Shown: positions 47,085 to 64,000 of the stretch, one piece after another
Numbering within the stretch: the stretch's first letter is position 1
How the letters are laid out: the number at the start of each line of letters is the position of its first letter
NCBI RefSeq assembly: GCF_036669915.1
Contig: NC_089319.1
Location: forward strand, 7,631,846-7,695,845
DNA: 64,000 nt
DNA from: Pocillopora verrucosa
Taxonomy: Eukaryota > Cnidaria > Anthozoa > Scleractinia > Pocilloporidae
Direction of reading: 5' to 3'
Notes under the pieces: model-generated
Seen by the model: the letters and a program-made list of their open reading frames with translations, nothing else
Told to the model about the DNA's origin: nothing
Databases searched by the model: none
Made by a program: the position numbers and the translations under genes

Positions 47085-48424
47085 TGAAAGAAACATGTGA
47101 GAGAATACTAAATCTGACTGTTCTGTGAAGAAGAGCTGCTTTTCACAACATTCCGGGGAACGCTGGTCAGTGTTGATGCAGGTGTTGCCTTAAAAAAAAA
47201 AAATGGAACTTAAGCCAGAAGTTTTGAAAAACAGCCCAATGAATGAGTCTGGTTGTTTGTAAATCCTTTGAATTAAATTCCTGAAGTGAATTTCAAGGTA
47301 GTGGTTGTTAACCAATTTTAATATTAAGTTGCTAACTTGAAAATTCAATCGAATTTTAAATATAGAGCAGAATTTGTGTGTCCAATTTGTACAGATATTT
47401 TGTATAGCTGTTGAAGCATTTTATTGTAACATAGTTGCAGATTTCATTAGCACAAGAAAGATTCCTTATGAAAAATGGTGAGACATTTAAGAATATTTAA
47501 TTACAGTGGTACTGTATGAAAGCAAGTTGCTAATTACAGTTATTAAAAATTCCCAATACTTTGGAGTATTTATTTTTAAAGACTTAATTCTGCCAAATCA
47601 ATCTGGATAGGTGTTGCTGAAACATTTGTTGCAGAAAATTTGGTAAGATGCTTCTAAACATTTTTGATGGTTCACCCTTTGATTTGGAAAACAGAGCATG
47701 TTCACAGCTGGAATTAAAGGATAAATTTTCATAATTGCTCTTTATGAAACCTTGAAGATGAGATCAGAGTTTCATGATGTGACTGTGAGAATTTTCACAA
47801 CTTTCTAATACTAACCTTCATCACATACCTCTTCCACCTTAGTTTTACAGGCCAAACATTTCTTTCCAACCTGTGCAGAGGTTTCAATAAAATATGGTGA
47901 CAGGTGCTTTACCACCACCTGTAAGACTTCATGTCATCATCTGTTCAGCTTGCACACAGGCACTCATGTTTAGGCTTTGTCTTACAGCTAGCCACTTATT
48001 TTAGCATCAGCAGCCCCCTATGGATGTGAAAACCCCTGCACAAGGAAAAGCTATTTGTAACATTTAGAAGCCTTCATAAATGTTTCTTTCACTTAAGTTT
48101 TGATTTTCCTTAATCAAGATATCAGGGTTGACTGATTGTCCTGATTTTCCAAATCAAAGGTTGAAAAAGCAAAATAATTGTATTTGAAGAGTCAGTTTTC
48201 TCATAATCAACTGGTGTTTGTGGTGTTAAAATTGGGGTGTTGTATGTGAATTTTCTCAATCAAATTAATTTACTAGAAGAATCCAATAAGCACGTTATCA
48301 AGACTAGCCAATGAGCAGGTTCTCATGAGCACTGCAGTACAACTGGTGAACCAATGAGAGTCAAGTTAGTTTAGCAATTGAAATAATTCACCATGGGGTC
48401 TGACTAAAAGATTTTTGGATGAAT

Positions 48425-48560
48425 GTCAGCATTTGATCAAGTGCACACCCACCCCTCCCCTCCCCAACCCAGCATTAACCCTAACTTGTTATCAGTTGAC
48501 TGTTTGGTTAAGGGAGGGGTAGGTGTGTAGTTGCTCAGATACTGATACTGATCCAGATTT
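48425..48560. repeat. Inverted-repeat element (CTGAGCAA family), copy 3
   Basis: Left arm ATCAAGTGCACACCCACCCC then TCCCCTCCCCAACCCAGCAT; right arm GGGAGGGGTAGGTGTGTAGT then TGCTCAGATACTGATACTGA. Same arms and spacing as 9088-9222 and 13648-13800. Confidence 0.75.
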
Positions 48561-51500
48561 TTTGGTTGCTTGCTGGTTGGTGTAGTTGTGTGCCTATGAG
48601 TGCTTGCTTGCAGGCTGTATAGACTGGTAACAGCAGTTTTTGTTTACAAAAGGCTGTATTTGTTTTTCCTTAACATGTTTCGATGTCATATCAAGGTGTG
48701 CTTGTATATCAACTAATTTAAGTTCTGCAAATTGGCTTTTTTTGCGACATTACTCTAATTTAACCAATCATGGTAGTTGTTGAGGTGTAATTAAAGAGGA
48801 AACTTTTTATATTTTTTAAAATAAACTTAATGTACATGTAACATAAAAATACCTTATATTCTAATGGATACTTTTTAACCTCTGTGGCTGCTTCAAAAGG
48901 TAAATCTTATTTCAAGCAAAAAAACTATTTGCCAAAGATAGGTGCTATCGTATATCATGTTTACTCCAAAATATATTTTAAAAATAAGACAATTATTATA
49001 GTTAGTATATACCACACAGGTGAATAGTGCCTTCTGCAAGCAAGCACTATTCAACTTGCGCATCCTAAGTATAATTTTTGACCATTTTTTTTATGTTGTG
49101 AGATAGATAGAAGCAATTTTTTTGGGTGTCTGAGTGGTATTTAGTAAAACAAACATTCATCTCAGTGTCTGTAACTGTGGTGGGTATTTCCACCACCGTT
49201 TACCTCTATTTTGGTTAGATTGTTTTTGTTATAATTTTTCATGCACCTTTCGAAGTAATGGAGTCATTACTAAATGATTTGTTTGTTAATTAAGAGCTAA
49301 ACCATTTTTTCAAGATACTAATGGGACTTTATCTTCTCAGTTTCAATCCCACTGAAACAATTATTTATTATGGCTTATCTTTGGCAAATGTTTTGTTTTG
49401 TAATAAGGTTGTTAAGGACTGGCTGCAGTGAGGGTACTGGTTACCATAAGTTATGTGAGTGAGCTTCTTGTCATTGTTTGAAAAATTCAAAAAGAAGAGT
49501 GGGGACCTGCCATGTGAAATGAGCTTGGACACTTGTTAGGCCTTAAAAAATTCATCAATTTTTGATTTGATTACAAAAGTTTTTGAGATAAATGAAGGGG
49601 TGCATGGACAAAGGGCACAAGTGACTTCTGATAGACTGCTATATTCTCATGCCAAGTTGTCTTGTGATCCTTTGTGAAACATAGGGAGAAGTAGATTTTT
49701 ATCAAAAGTCACTCAAGGCTCTACCTCATGCACTCCACATAAAACACATTATTTTTAGCCAATAAGGTATGTAACTTTTAGTTGATTGGAAGACATCCAT
49801 TGTATTAAGTATGGAGTCTTCAGCATTCATCTCTCAACAGTTGTTCAAGATTCTTAACCTGCTTTATTCCAGGCTGCCATTAATGTGGAATTGCTTGATT
49901 AGACTTCAAGCATGCTCATTTAATATCACATTTAGGCAGATCTCCTTTAATTGAGTTTCAAGCTCCTTGCTTGTTTCACATGGACATCCCTCACTATAAG
50001 ATAATTTCTTAAACATGATTACAAGACAGTTACTATAATTCCTGTTATTCTATCATTTGTAAGAAAAAAAAATGTCTTGTCTGGTTACCAGATGATGCCA
50101 TTGTGAGTGTTATTTTGTCTGCTTATTGTGGTGAGCAACATATAAACCTGATAAGTGTGTTACAGACTAAGTTTAAGTAATCCAAGTGACTTTAGCCTTG
50201 AAAATGGATTGAAAAATTCAAGGTAAACATTTCCAAGCACAGTTTTTTGGTACTATGTCAAGTCAGCCTGACTTGTGAGGTTTATCTCAAAACAGTGGTT
50301 TATAATGTAAGAAGGACTATCACTAAACACTTATGCTATATTTTCAGTAGGAAAAAAATTAATTCCATCCAGGTTAGTATTACCTTGAAAAAAGAATCTT
50401 TCATTTTACAACTTAAATTATTGTTGCCATCTTAAAGCCTGCAACCTTCTTAACTCGAAATTTAGTTGGCCATACTTTATATTTTTAAATTTTCAACAGA
50501 AAACAAATGTTACTATTCCCAGGCCTTATGCTATAACTACATCCAACTTAATTGTTTATTCTGCAGAGGCTTGTGATGTTGTTCTGTCAAGAATTTTAAG
50601 AGAAAAAATAAGGCTATTGTTTAGTGCCTGTAATCTCTTATTACCATCACCACAGACTTTTGTAGTTAATTTTGTTTACGCCAATGAACGTAAAAGGGTC
50701 CCTGGCTTGTTCATTTCACCACTAAAAAGATTGTGCAAAGTATCTCATCCAGATCAAATAAAAAGATTGATATGAGTCGTGTGTCTCAGTATGTCGCTGA
50801 CTTCTCTATCTCCAGCCCCACTCTTGCCTGATTTTTAGGGAGAAAAAACCAAAGGAACCAACTGAATAATTCGCCCTTTTGTATGTAGCAATGTAACCCC
50901 TTCCAAGGGACAATTCGTTATTTATCATTTGGGTGTGGGGGTTGTTGGGTTTTGGTTGTGGCACGATGAAATGTGTCTGAACCCTCCAAAATCCTTGCCC
51001 CCACCCCAGGATTGTTACCTAATCATACGTTAAATTTGGCCAAAATTTGTTAGTCAGATATTAAAATGAGAAACGGAATGAGAAAAGGAAGACCAGGGCC
51101 GGGTTGTTCAAAGCTGAGTTATGATAATACAGGGTTTGTATGAAATTTGATTTCTGATCTGAAACCTTTAAAAGAAAATTCAGCTTAAATCTTTTTAATG
51201 ATCAACGTGATGATTGGACGTTCTGAAAAGAAAAGGAAAAATTTTCTTCAAAAGGTTTTTGAACAGAGAAATAAAGAAGCTTGGATTGAATTTTAACCCT
51301 GGGTTAGGGATTTTCTTCTTCTCATGTTTTTTGTTTGTTTTTTTTTTTAAATGCAATTCGCAACGCTAATAAACATGGCAGCCTGCTTGAAATTACCTGA
51401 TCCCCCCATAAGGCTCTCTATTATAATCCCCACCTCATTTGCTGTTAATTAACAGTCAATGTTCCATAGTCCCCCTTTTAAACTCTCTTGACAAGGAGTG

Positions 51501-51692
51501 ATCGATTCCCTCTCTGTTCCCCCCTGGGAACTACGTGATCCCCCCTAAAAAAACCCCTTGTTCCCACCCCCAGGCCATAAATTTAATGACTGCTTACTAA
51601 TTATAGGTTGAGATTTGGCCAAAATTTGTTGGTCAGGTATTAAAATGAGAAATGGAATGAAAAAGGGAAGATCAAGGGATATTGAAATGTTC

Positions 51693-51723
51693 TGAATTTT
51701 TTTTTTTTTTTTTTTTTTTTTTT
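51693..51723. repeat. T homopolymer near the LCMT1 start region
   Basis: About 26 consecutive T bases (A on the minus strand), followed by a pyrimidine-rich stretch to 51800. Its length makes it a likely site of slippage or sequencing error. Confidence 0.8.
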
Positions 51724-51807
51724 CAACTTCGGAATGAATGTCGTCGATTTTCTTCCCATGTTTTTCTTTCCTTCTTTCTCCTTTTTCTTTTTTACGAAAC
51801 AGAAGGG

Positions 51808-51903
51808 ATGGCCCATAATGCAATTCGCAACGCAATTAAACATGGCGGCCTGTCTGAAATAAGTGAGCTATCCGGCTTAGCAACTAAATGTTTGCGCGAG
51901 TGA
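51808..51903 (+). other. Upstream open reading frame before LCMT1
   Basis: An ATG-led 31-codon frame ends in TGA four bases before the LCMT1 ATG. If transcription begins upstream of 51808 it could lower translation of LCMT1. If it begins near the YY1 site it is irrelevant. The peptide resembles nothing known. Confidence 0.3.
51839..51849 (+). promoter_or_regulatory. YY1-type site AACATGGCGGC at the LCMT1 promoter
   Basis: It matches the YY1 consensus AANATGGCGGC, often found just downstream of the transcription start of animal housekeeping genes. It lies about 60 bases before the LCMT1 ATG. The upstream duplicate has the weaker ATGGCAGC. Confidence 0.45.
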
Positions 51904-51906
51904 AGA

Positions 51907-59782
<7,876 letters not shown>

Positions 59783-61312
59783 GATGTAATTCTTGTGGAA
59801 TGCATTTATTTTTTCTGAAATGGAGTTAAAGAACTTTTAAAGATACTTGACAATAAAGTGCATTTTAATAACACGCAAACTGATGGACTTTATCGTCGTC
59901 AGACTTGGAGGAGGCCTTCAGTGCAGGCGTCTGATAAGGGCGAGTTAACGTTATAACTTCGCGATCGTTTAGTCGACCGGTCATGTTTGATTTAGTGTTA
60001 GAATGTACTGTAGATGAGGGGGTCGCGAAAGGCCAATTTCCATTGCCCTAATTTTAGTGTGACACAACCAAAAAGATCCGACAAACCTCATTCCCCCTCC
60101 CCACTAAGAGTTCAAATAAGCCATCCTCGCTGAAACAAAAAAAATTGAAGCACAATTAGAGCCAGAACCTGAGCCGAACCTCCAGCCTCCTAAACTGGGT
60201 ACCACACAGAGAGAACTGAGGTTAACAATATTCACAGAGTTAAATATTCCTAATATAACGGCTAAACCTAATCTCCTGTTCAGAGCATTTCTTAACGAGA
60301 CAATACAAACTATGACTCTAGTCTCAATATCTCAAGAACCCAATTACCCTCTGTGCTATTTCTTATTTGTGCCCACATGTATCAAACATACGGCAAGCAC
60401 GTGCACGGTCAATGTTATTGACCTCTCTTGGTGAACGCAATTTTAATAATTGAAAACAATTGTTTTACTGCATGACGAAGAAATAACAAGAACTTTTCTT
60501 CGCAACAAAAGTGTTCCCGCCTTCCGTAGTCATTTTCTCCTCAAGCTCTTACAACGAGCAAGGGCGAACATTCACTATACGAGCTTATCAGAAGCTAGAC
60601 TACAAGCAGTCCCTCCTTTTGGGCAAAGTCCGTCGCGCGAATTACTAAAAAAATGTGAAAAAAAATTGATGTTAGATGAGAATTAGATGAGTCGATGTTA
60701 AAAATCGATGATCAAACTCGCGTGATGATCTTCGCCGAAAAGGAGGTACTACTCGTAATGTGACGGGTAGCTGTCACCTGGTATTTCTTTGTAATGAGTA
60801 GACGAAACATTAGAAACTTCTAATAAAAGTTGCAGTCGTCATATCAAGGAAACAATTCGATGTGTTTTGGATTCTATTGCCTCGTATAATGATTCCTATT
60901 TTTTTACAAAATATCGGCTTATAGGTGTTGACCTACGCTGAGATTTGCTGTCTGTTGTTATTACAGATTTATCTCGAATGTTATTAAAAAGGAAAAATTA
61001 GATAGCGAGGGGGTCTTATCCCTTAAATTTTTTTTCCCTTTATTTTAACTTTGCCAGTAAGAGCATGGCAAGAGCTCACTTTCGCTTGCAAGACAATGAA
61101 ATTTAAATTTTAGAATTGCTCCGACAGTGAGAGGCCTTGTTTCATTTTTAAAGTTAAACTGATTTTTGTAGTCCTGATGTGAGAATCGAAGCAAAGCTAC
61201 TAACAAGTTGGCTCTCCCAGTTTACAATTATTACTTGGCATTCAAGAACCTAAGTTTGAAATTTTGAAAGTGTGATAATATTTTTTTGGATTGAGGATCT
61301 ACGACTTGTAAC
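59783..61312. other. Intergenic region between LCMT1 and the GPCR
   Basis: No gene recognised. The open frame at 60450-60686 has no family feature and no splice context. A TATACCACTCAGGTGAATAG repeat lies just before it, inside the LCMT1 last intron (about 59592), and resembles 49005-49070. Confidence 0.5.
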
Positions 61313-62227
61313 ATGAAGCCAACTGAACTTGATTCGAGAAGCGCTGTTACGGCGGTGGTAACAACAACTGTTTTAGTTTTCTACTCATTTATGGCCATCG
61401 TTGGAAATACATTGGTCTGTTTGGCCGCTTATCGGAAGAGAAGATCACTGGCAGTAACCAACATCTACATAGTCGCTTTGTCACTTTGGGATATTACTGT
61501 GTCAGTAACTGTGATTCCTTTTTCTATCGCTGCTTCATGTTTGCGAGAGTGGCCGTTCGGATACAATTTTGCGCAGTTTCAGGGGTTTATCATATATCTT
61601 TGGGCCGGTGTATCACTCTACATTTTTTCATTAACAGCCCTCAACCGGTACATCTGTGTTGTGAAACCTCAGCGCTATCCTCAGCTCTATACCAAAAAGA
61701 AAGCTGCATTCTCAACTTTGTTCGTACTTGTTTTTACGCTCGTAACAGGCGTCATTTCGATTCCTACAGCCTATGTTGTTTTCATATGGCAGCCTCAGTT
61801 TTTGTACTGTATGGCTTTTTGGCCGGATCATTCATCTATTATTTGGTTCTTTCTGTGGAGTCTTTACTTGATGTTACCGATTTTTCTTATCGTATATTGT
61901 TACGGAAAAGTTTTCTTAGTTGTAAGGCACCATAATATTGCTGTTATACCCTCATTACGACAGAATAATGCGACCACCACTCGCGCAGAAGAATTCCGCA
62001 CCTGCAGAATTCTTTTTGCTTCAGTAATTGGCTTTTGCGTGTGCTGGCTTCCCTTAAGTGTCTTTGAAATATTAGTTCGGTGGGTTAATCAGCCGGCTCT
62101 GTCTGTGCCTTCGATGTTCGCCTATGCTAGTGCGTGGATTAATCCTTTGATATATGGCGCCATGAATAGATCAATGAGGAAGGAATTTCTGAAAATACTG
62201 CGGTGTCGAAAAGCTGATCAGGAATAA
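61313..62227 (+). CDS. Class A (rhodopsin-like) G protein-coupled receptor, intronless
   Basis: A 304-residue seven-helix receptor in one open frame. Landmarks: GN at 31-32 (helix 1), LSLWD at 56-60 (helix 2), WPFG at 80-83, NRY at 111-113 in place of DRY (helix 3), Pro189 and Tyr197 (helix 5), CWLP at 244-247 (helix 6) and NPLIY at 277-281 (helix 7), then a short basic tail. A short N-terminus of about 13 residues with no signal peptide suggests a small-molecule or peptide ligand. The usual Cys at the top of helix 3 is Ala87, although the loop-2 partner Cys166 is present. NRY is also seen in melatonin receptors, so a melatonin- or amine-receptor-like group is possible, but the ligand is unknown. 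Intronless receptor genes of this kind are common in cnidarians. Confidence 0.9.
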   Translation: MKPTELDSRSAVTAVVTTTVLVFYSFMAIVGNTLVCLAAYRKRRSLAVTNIYIVALSLWDITVSVTVIPFSIAASCLREWPFGYNFAQFQGFIIYLWAGVSLYIFSLTALNRYICVVKPQRYPQLYTKKKAAFSTLFVLVFTLVTGVISIPTAYVVFIWQPQFLYCMAFWPDHSSIIWFFLWSLYLMLPIFLIVYCYGKVFLVVRHHNIAVIPSLRQNNATTTRAEEFRTCRILFASVIGFCVCWLPLSVFEILVRWVNQPALSVPSMFAYASAWINPLIYGAMNRSMRKEFLKILRCRKADQE

Positions 62228-62469
62228 ACATTATGATATCGCTGGCAGCGCCCGTGGGCAATATATATAGCGAGTCTTGATTGGCTACCCGAGCGGCAAA
62301 GATGGACCCATCTTGACAGAACGGAGTTGCCGAGCGGACTTACAAAGTTCATTATTCTCGGACAATGTCGGTGATGAAGACGCCAAAAACGGCAGATGAA
62401 AGTCAAAAAAAAAAAAACATGAAAGACATTCGTGATTCTGAATAAAGCTAAATCTTTTGGCTGCATGTA

Positions 62470-62640
62470 TGATAAGTCCCTTATTGACCAGACTTGTTCA
62501 GTCAAGATGGCTGGATATTAGCGTTGTTCTCTTTTGCATTTTTATCGACCTCAACTTTGTCTCTGTCCTTAAAAACTTAAAAAGAAGAGAACTTGGCCAA
62601 TATCCAGCCGTCTTGACCTCACGCTTGGTCAATAACGCAT
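62470..62640. repeat. Palindromic MITE-like element
   Basis: Left arm TTATTGACCAGACTTGTTCA then GTCAAGATGGCTGGATATT; right arm AATATCCAGCCGTCTTGAC then CTCACGCTTGGTCAATAA. The arms are about 38 bases each around a loop of about 75 bases. The same GGCTGG/CCAGCC type of sequence is partly echoed at 62265-62340. Confidence 0.75.
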
Positions 62641-62729
62641 ATTTATTAACCAGGCCCTCCCCGCTTAACTCCTCCCCCATCCCCTCCCCCCTTTGTTCTT
62701 CACTTAACAAACCCCTGAGTTCCATTTTA

Positions 62730-62990
62730 GCGGAAAAAAAGGAAATGAAAAAAAAAAAAACTAAGAAAGAAGGAAAAAATCGAAAAGAAAAAAATTAAAG
62801 GGGGAAGAAAAAGTAACTGAACAGAAAAAATAAAAGGCGAAGGAAAGAAAGTAGGAGAAAGAAAAGGAAGAGAAAGGAAAGGGAGGAGTGGGAAATAAAG
62901 GGAGGAGTGGGAAATAAACGGAAAAAAGGAAGAAAGGAAAGAAACGGCAAAAGAATTATCCGGGCCCCAATCAGTTTGAATAATGTCGCA
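62730..62990 (+). repeat. Polypurine tract
   Basis: About 250 bases of almost only A and G on the plus strand, including a direct repeat of GGGAGGAGTGGGAAATAAA (62881 and 62902). The long open frames on the minus strand here are products of this low complexity. Confidence 0.85.
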
Positions 62991-64000
62991 CCGACAAGAT
63001 GAAAAACAGCTATTTGTTTTCTCCTTGTTGGTTTTACCAGGTATGTGGAGCATGGACTCAACCACTGAATCTTTAAATGAGGAAAGGATTTTTTATCCAC
63101 TTTCGCTAAAAATTTGAGTTTCCTTTGTCTTAGTAGTGCACAACTACTTCTGCCCTTGAGTTGTCTTGTGATATTCCTCTAGTTCACAGAAACTAAATGA
63201 AATTAAACTTGTGTCAACCCAACAACTAAAGATACGTTTTTATCGAAGACGAGGTTCTGGCCGCGCGCTATCGTCTAAGATACCGCAAATCTCGAATGTA
63301 TAAAACAAAATTTTACACAAACTCGGTCAATATCGTAAATGCCTTTCAAAAGCAAATTCAATGATTACTACTTTGAGCCGGTGAAATGAACAGAAAACCT
63401 CTCATAGAATCAAGGTATGAATTTACGCGGTGATCGAACAGTGTAATTGGCACAAAGAATGCGACGCCTTTTTTCACAATCACCTATGTTCACCACGATT
63501 GAAACAGACTGGCCTTAACAGGAAAGGGTTACAACAGAGTTTTGTTCCCATGAATCAGTGCAATTTCGGAACACGATTATATTTCATGTTGGACACTTGC
63601 TGTTAACAAGAAATTTTGGAAGTCTGCTTGATCTTCTAGCCTAATGTAATCCTCACTTCCCGTTTGTTACTTCAATTGAATAGTAGACTTCGATTTGGTG
63701 TGAGTTGATTAGTTCAAACCCATTTTCTTGTCCGAAGATTGTCACTGTTTTGGAGTTCCCACTCTGTTCAGCTTAAGAAGAGTCGTGTACATGTACAGTA
63801 ATCGAAGATTGTAATTTCATCGCCGCAGATTCGATCAAGAATAGCCGTGTGAGGTAAGTAACCTAACGATAGAAAGTATAATTAGCAAAATCGTTTGTAA
63901 AGGTGCAACAAGGGACTTTCACACCAGGCAATAATAATTAAAACTTGTCACATCCGCGCTTTGTCTTTAATTCTAAGTGCAAAACTGTGTATCATCAATA

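Larger units (their letters stand above)
47085..51802. other. NDE1/NDEL1 3' flank and intergenic region
   Basis: AT-rich sequence with several AATAAA hexamers; the first good one is at 47886-47891, so the 3'UTR may be about 0.8 kb, with later sites at about 48820 and 50755. No open reading frame of interest. It holds a hairpin repeat (48425-48560), a TATACCACACAGGTGAATAG repeat (about 49005-49070, related to 59590), and a local duplication just before LCMT1. Confidence 0.5.
51030..51850. repeat. Local direct duplication upstream of LCMT1
   Basis: The phrase TTTGGCCAAAATTTGTTAGTCAG and the following AATGAGAAACGGAATGAGAA (from about 51035) recur at about 51615-51665. ATGCAATTCGCAACGCTAAT with AAACATGGCAGCCTG (51351-51385) recurs at 51819-51853 with small changes. 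The two blocks are in the same order about 0.5 kb apart, with a C-rich cassette (51400-51575) between them. The second copy lies at the probable LCMT1 transcription start. Confidence 0.75.
62228..64000. other. Region after the GPCR: repeats, no gene recognised
   Basis: It holds a palindromic element (62470-62640), a purine-rich tract (62730-62990) and otherwise unremarkable AT-rich DNA. At 63866 GAG|GTAAGT-like sequence (GTGTGAGGTAAGTAACC) could be the donor of a non-coding exon of a gene lying to the right, but nothing else supports this. Confidence 0.4.

Noticed and set aside
62727..63100. Long minus-strand frames rich in Phe, Leu and Ser
   Set aside because: Products of the polypurine tract; not a membrane protein.

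Overview
The window is eukaryotic nuclear DNA, most likely from a stony coral or a close anthozoan relative. The genes are animal-type and intron-rich with GT-AG introns. The intergenic DNA is AT-rich and carries palindromic MITE-like and SINE-like repeats. The organism call is an inference; no species can be named from the sequence alone.

Layout. (1) 1266-2384 (+): a single-exon CapA/PgsA-type protein of the poly-gamma-glutamate capsule family, behind a probable 5'UTR intron. In cnidarians this family is linked to bacterial gene transfer and to the osmolyte of stinging capsules. (2) 4076-15453 (+): a 15-exon CCDC57 orthologue, a centriolar-satellite coiled-coil protein of about 1093 aa. (3) 14272 to about 35870: a tandem segmental duplication of about 10.7 kb. 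Each unit starts inside the penultimate CCDC57 exon and carries one minus-strand gene for a secreted-then-anchored mucin: signal peptide, Ser/Thr-rich repeats of about 180 aa, one six-cysteine thrombospondin type-1 domain, one membrane helix and a short tail. Copy A (16311-21900) has seven repeats (about 1474 aa). Copy B (29038-31901) has two (about 528 aa). Both are open throughout, while the duplicated CCDC57 tail at the head of unit B is a pseudogene. Unit B also holds a decayed Ty3/gypsy-like fragment and a separate insertion of about 1.5 kb. (4) About 36-41 kb: intergenic. (5) 41105-47084 (+): an 8-exon NDE1/NDEL1 orthologue (334 aa), a LIS1-dynein adaptor. (6) 51907-59782 (+): a 12-exon LCMT1 orthologue (313 aa), the methyltransferase for the C-terminal leucine of PP2A. 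It has a GC-AG intron and a 29-nt last exon. (7) 61313-62227 (+): an intronless class A GPCR with an NRY motif. (8) The rest is repeats and nothing recognisable.

CCDC57 and NDE1/NDEL1 both belong to centrosome and dynein biology and LCMT1 to PP2A regulation, but nothing shows they are co-regulated. The parts that stand out are the CapA-like gene and the duplicated mucin-TSR membrane gene pair. The pair differs in repeat number and is far more alike at its 5' end than in the surrounding duplicated DNA.

Exon boundaries were placed by hand from splice consensus, reading-frame phase and remembered similarity to human families. They are predictions.
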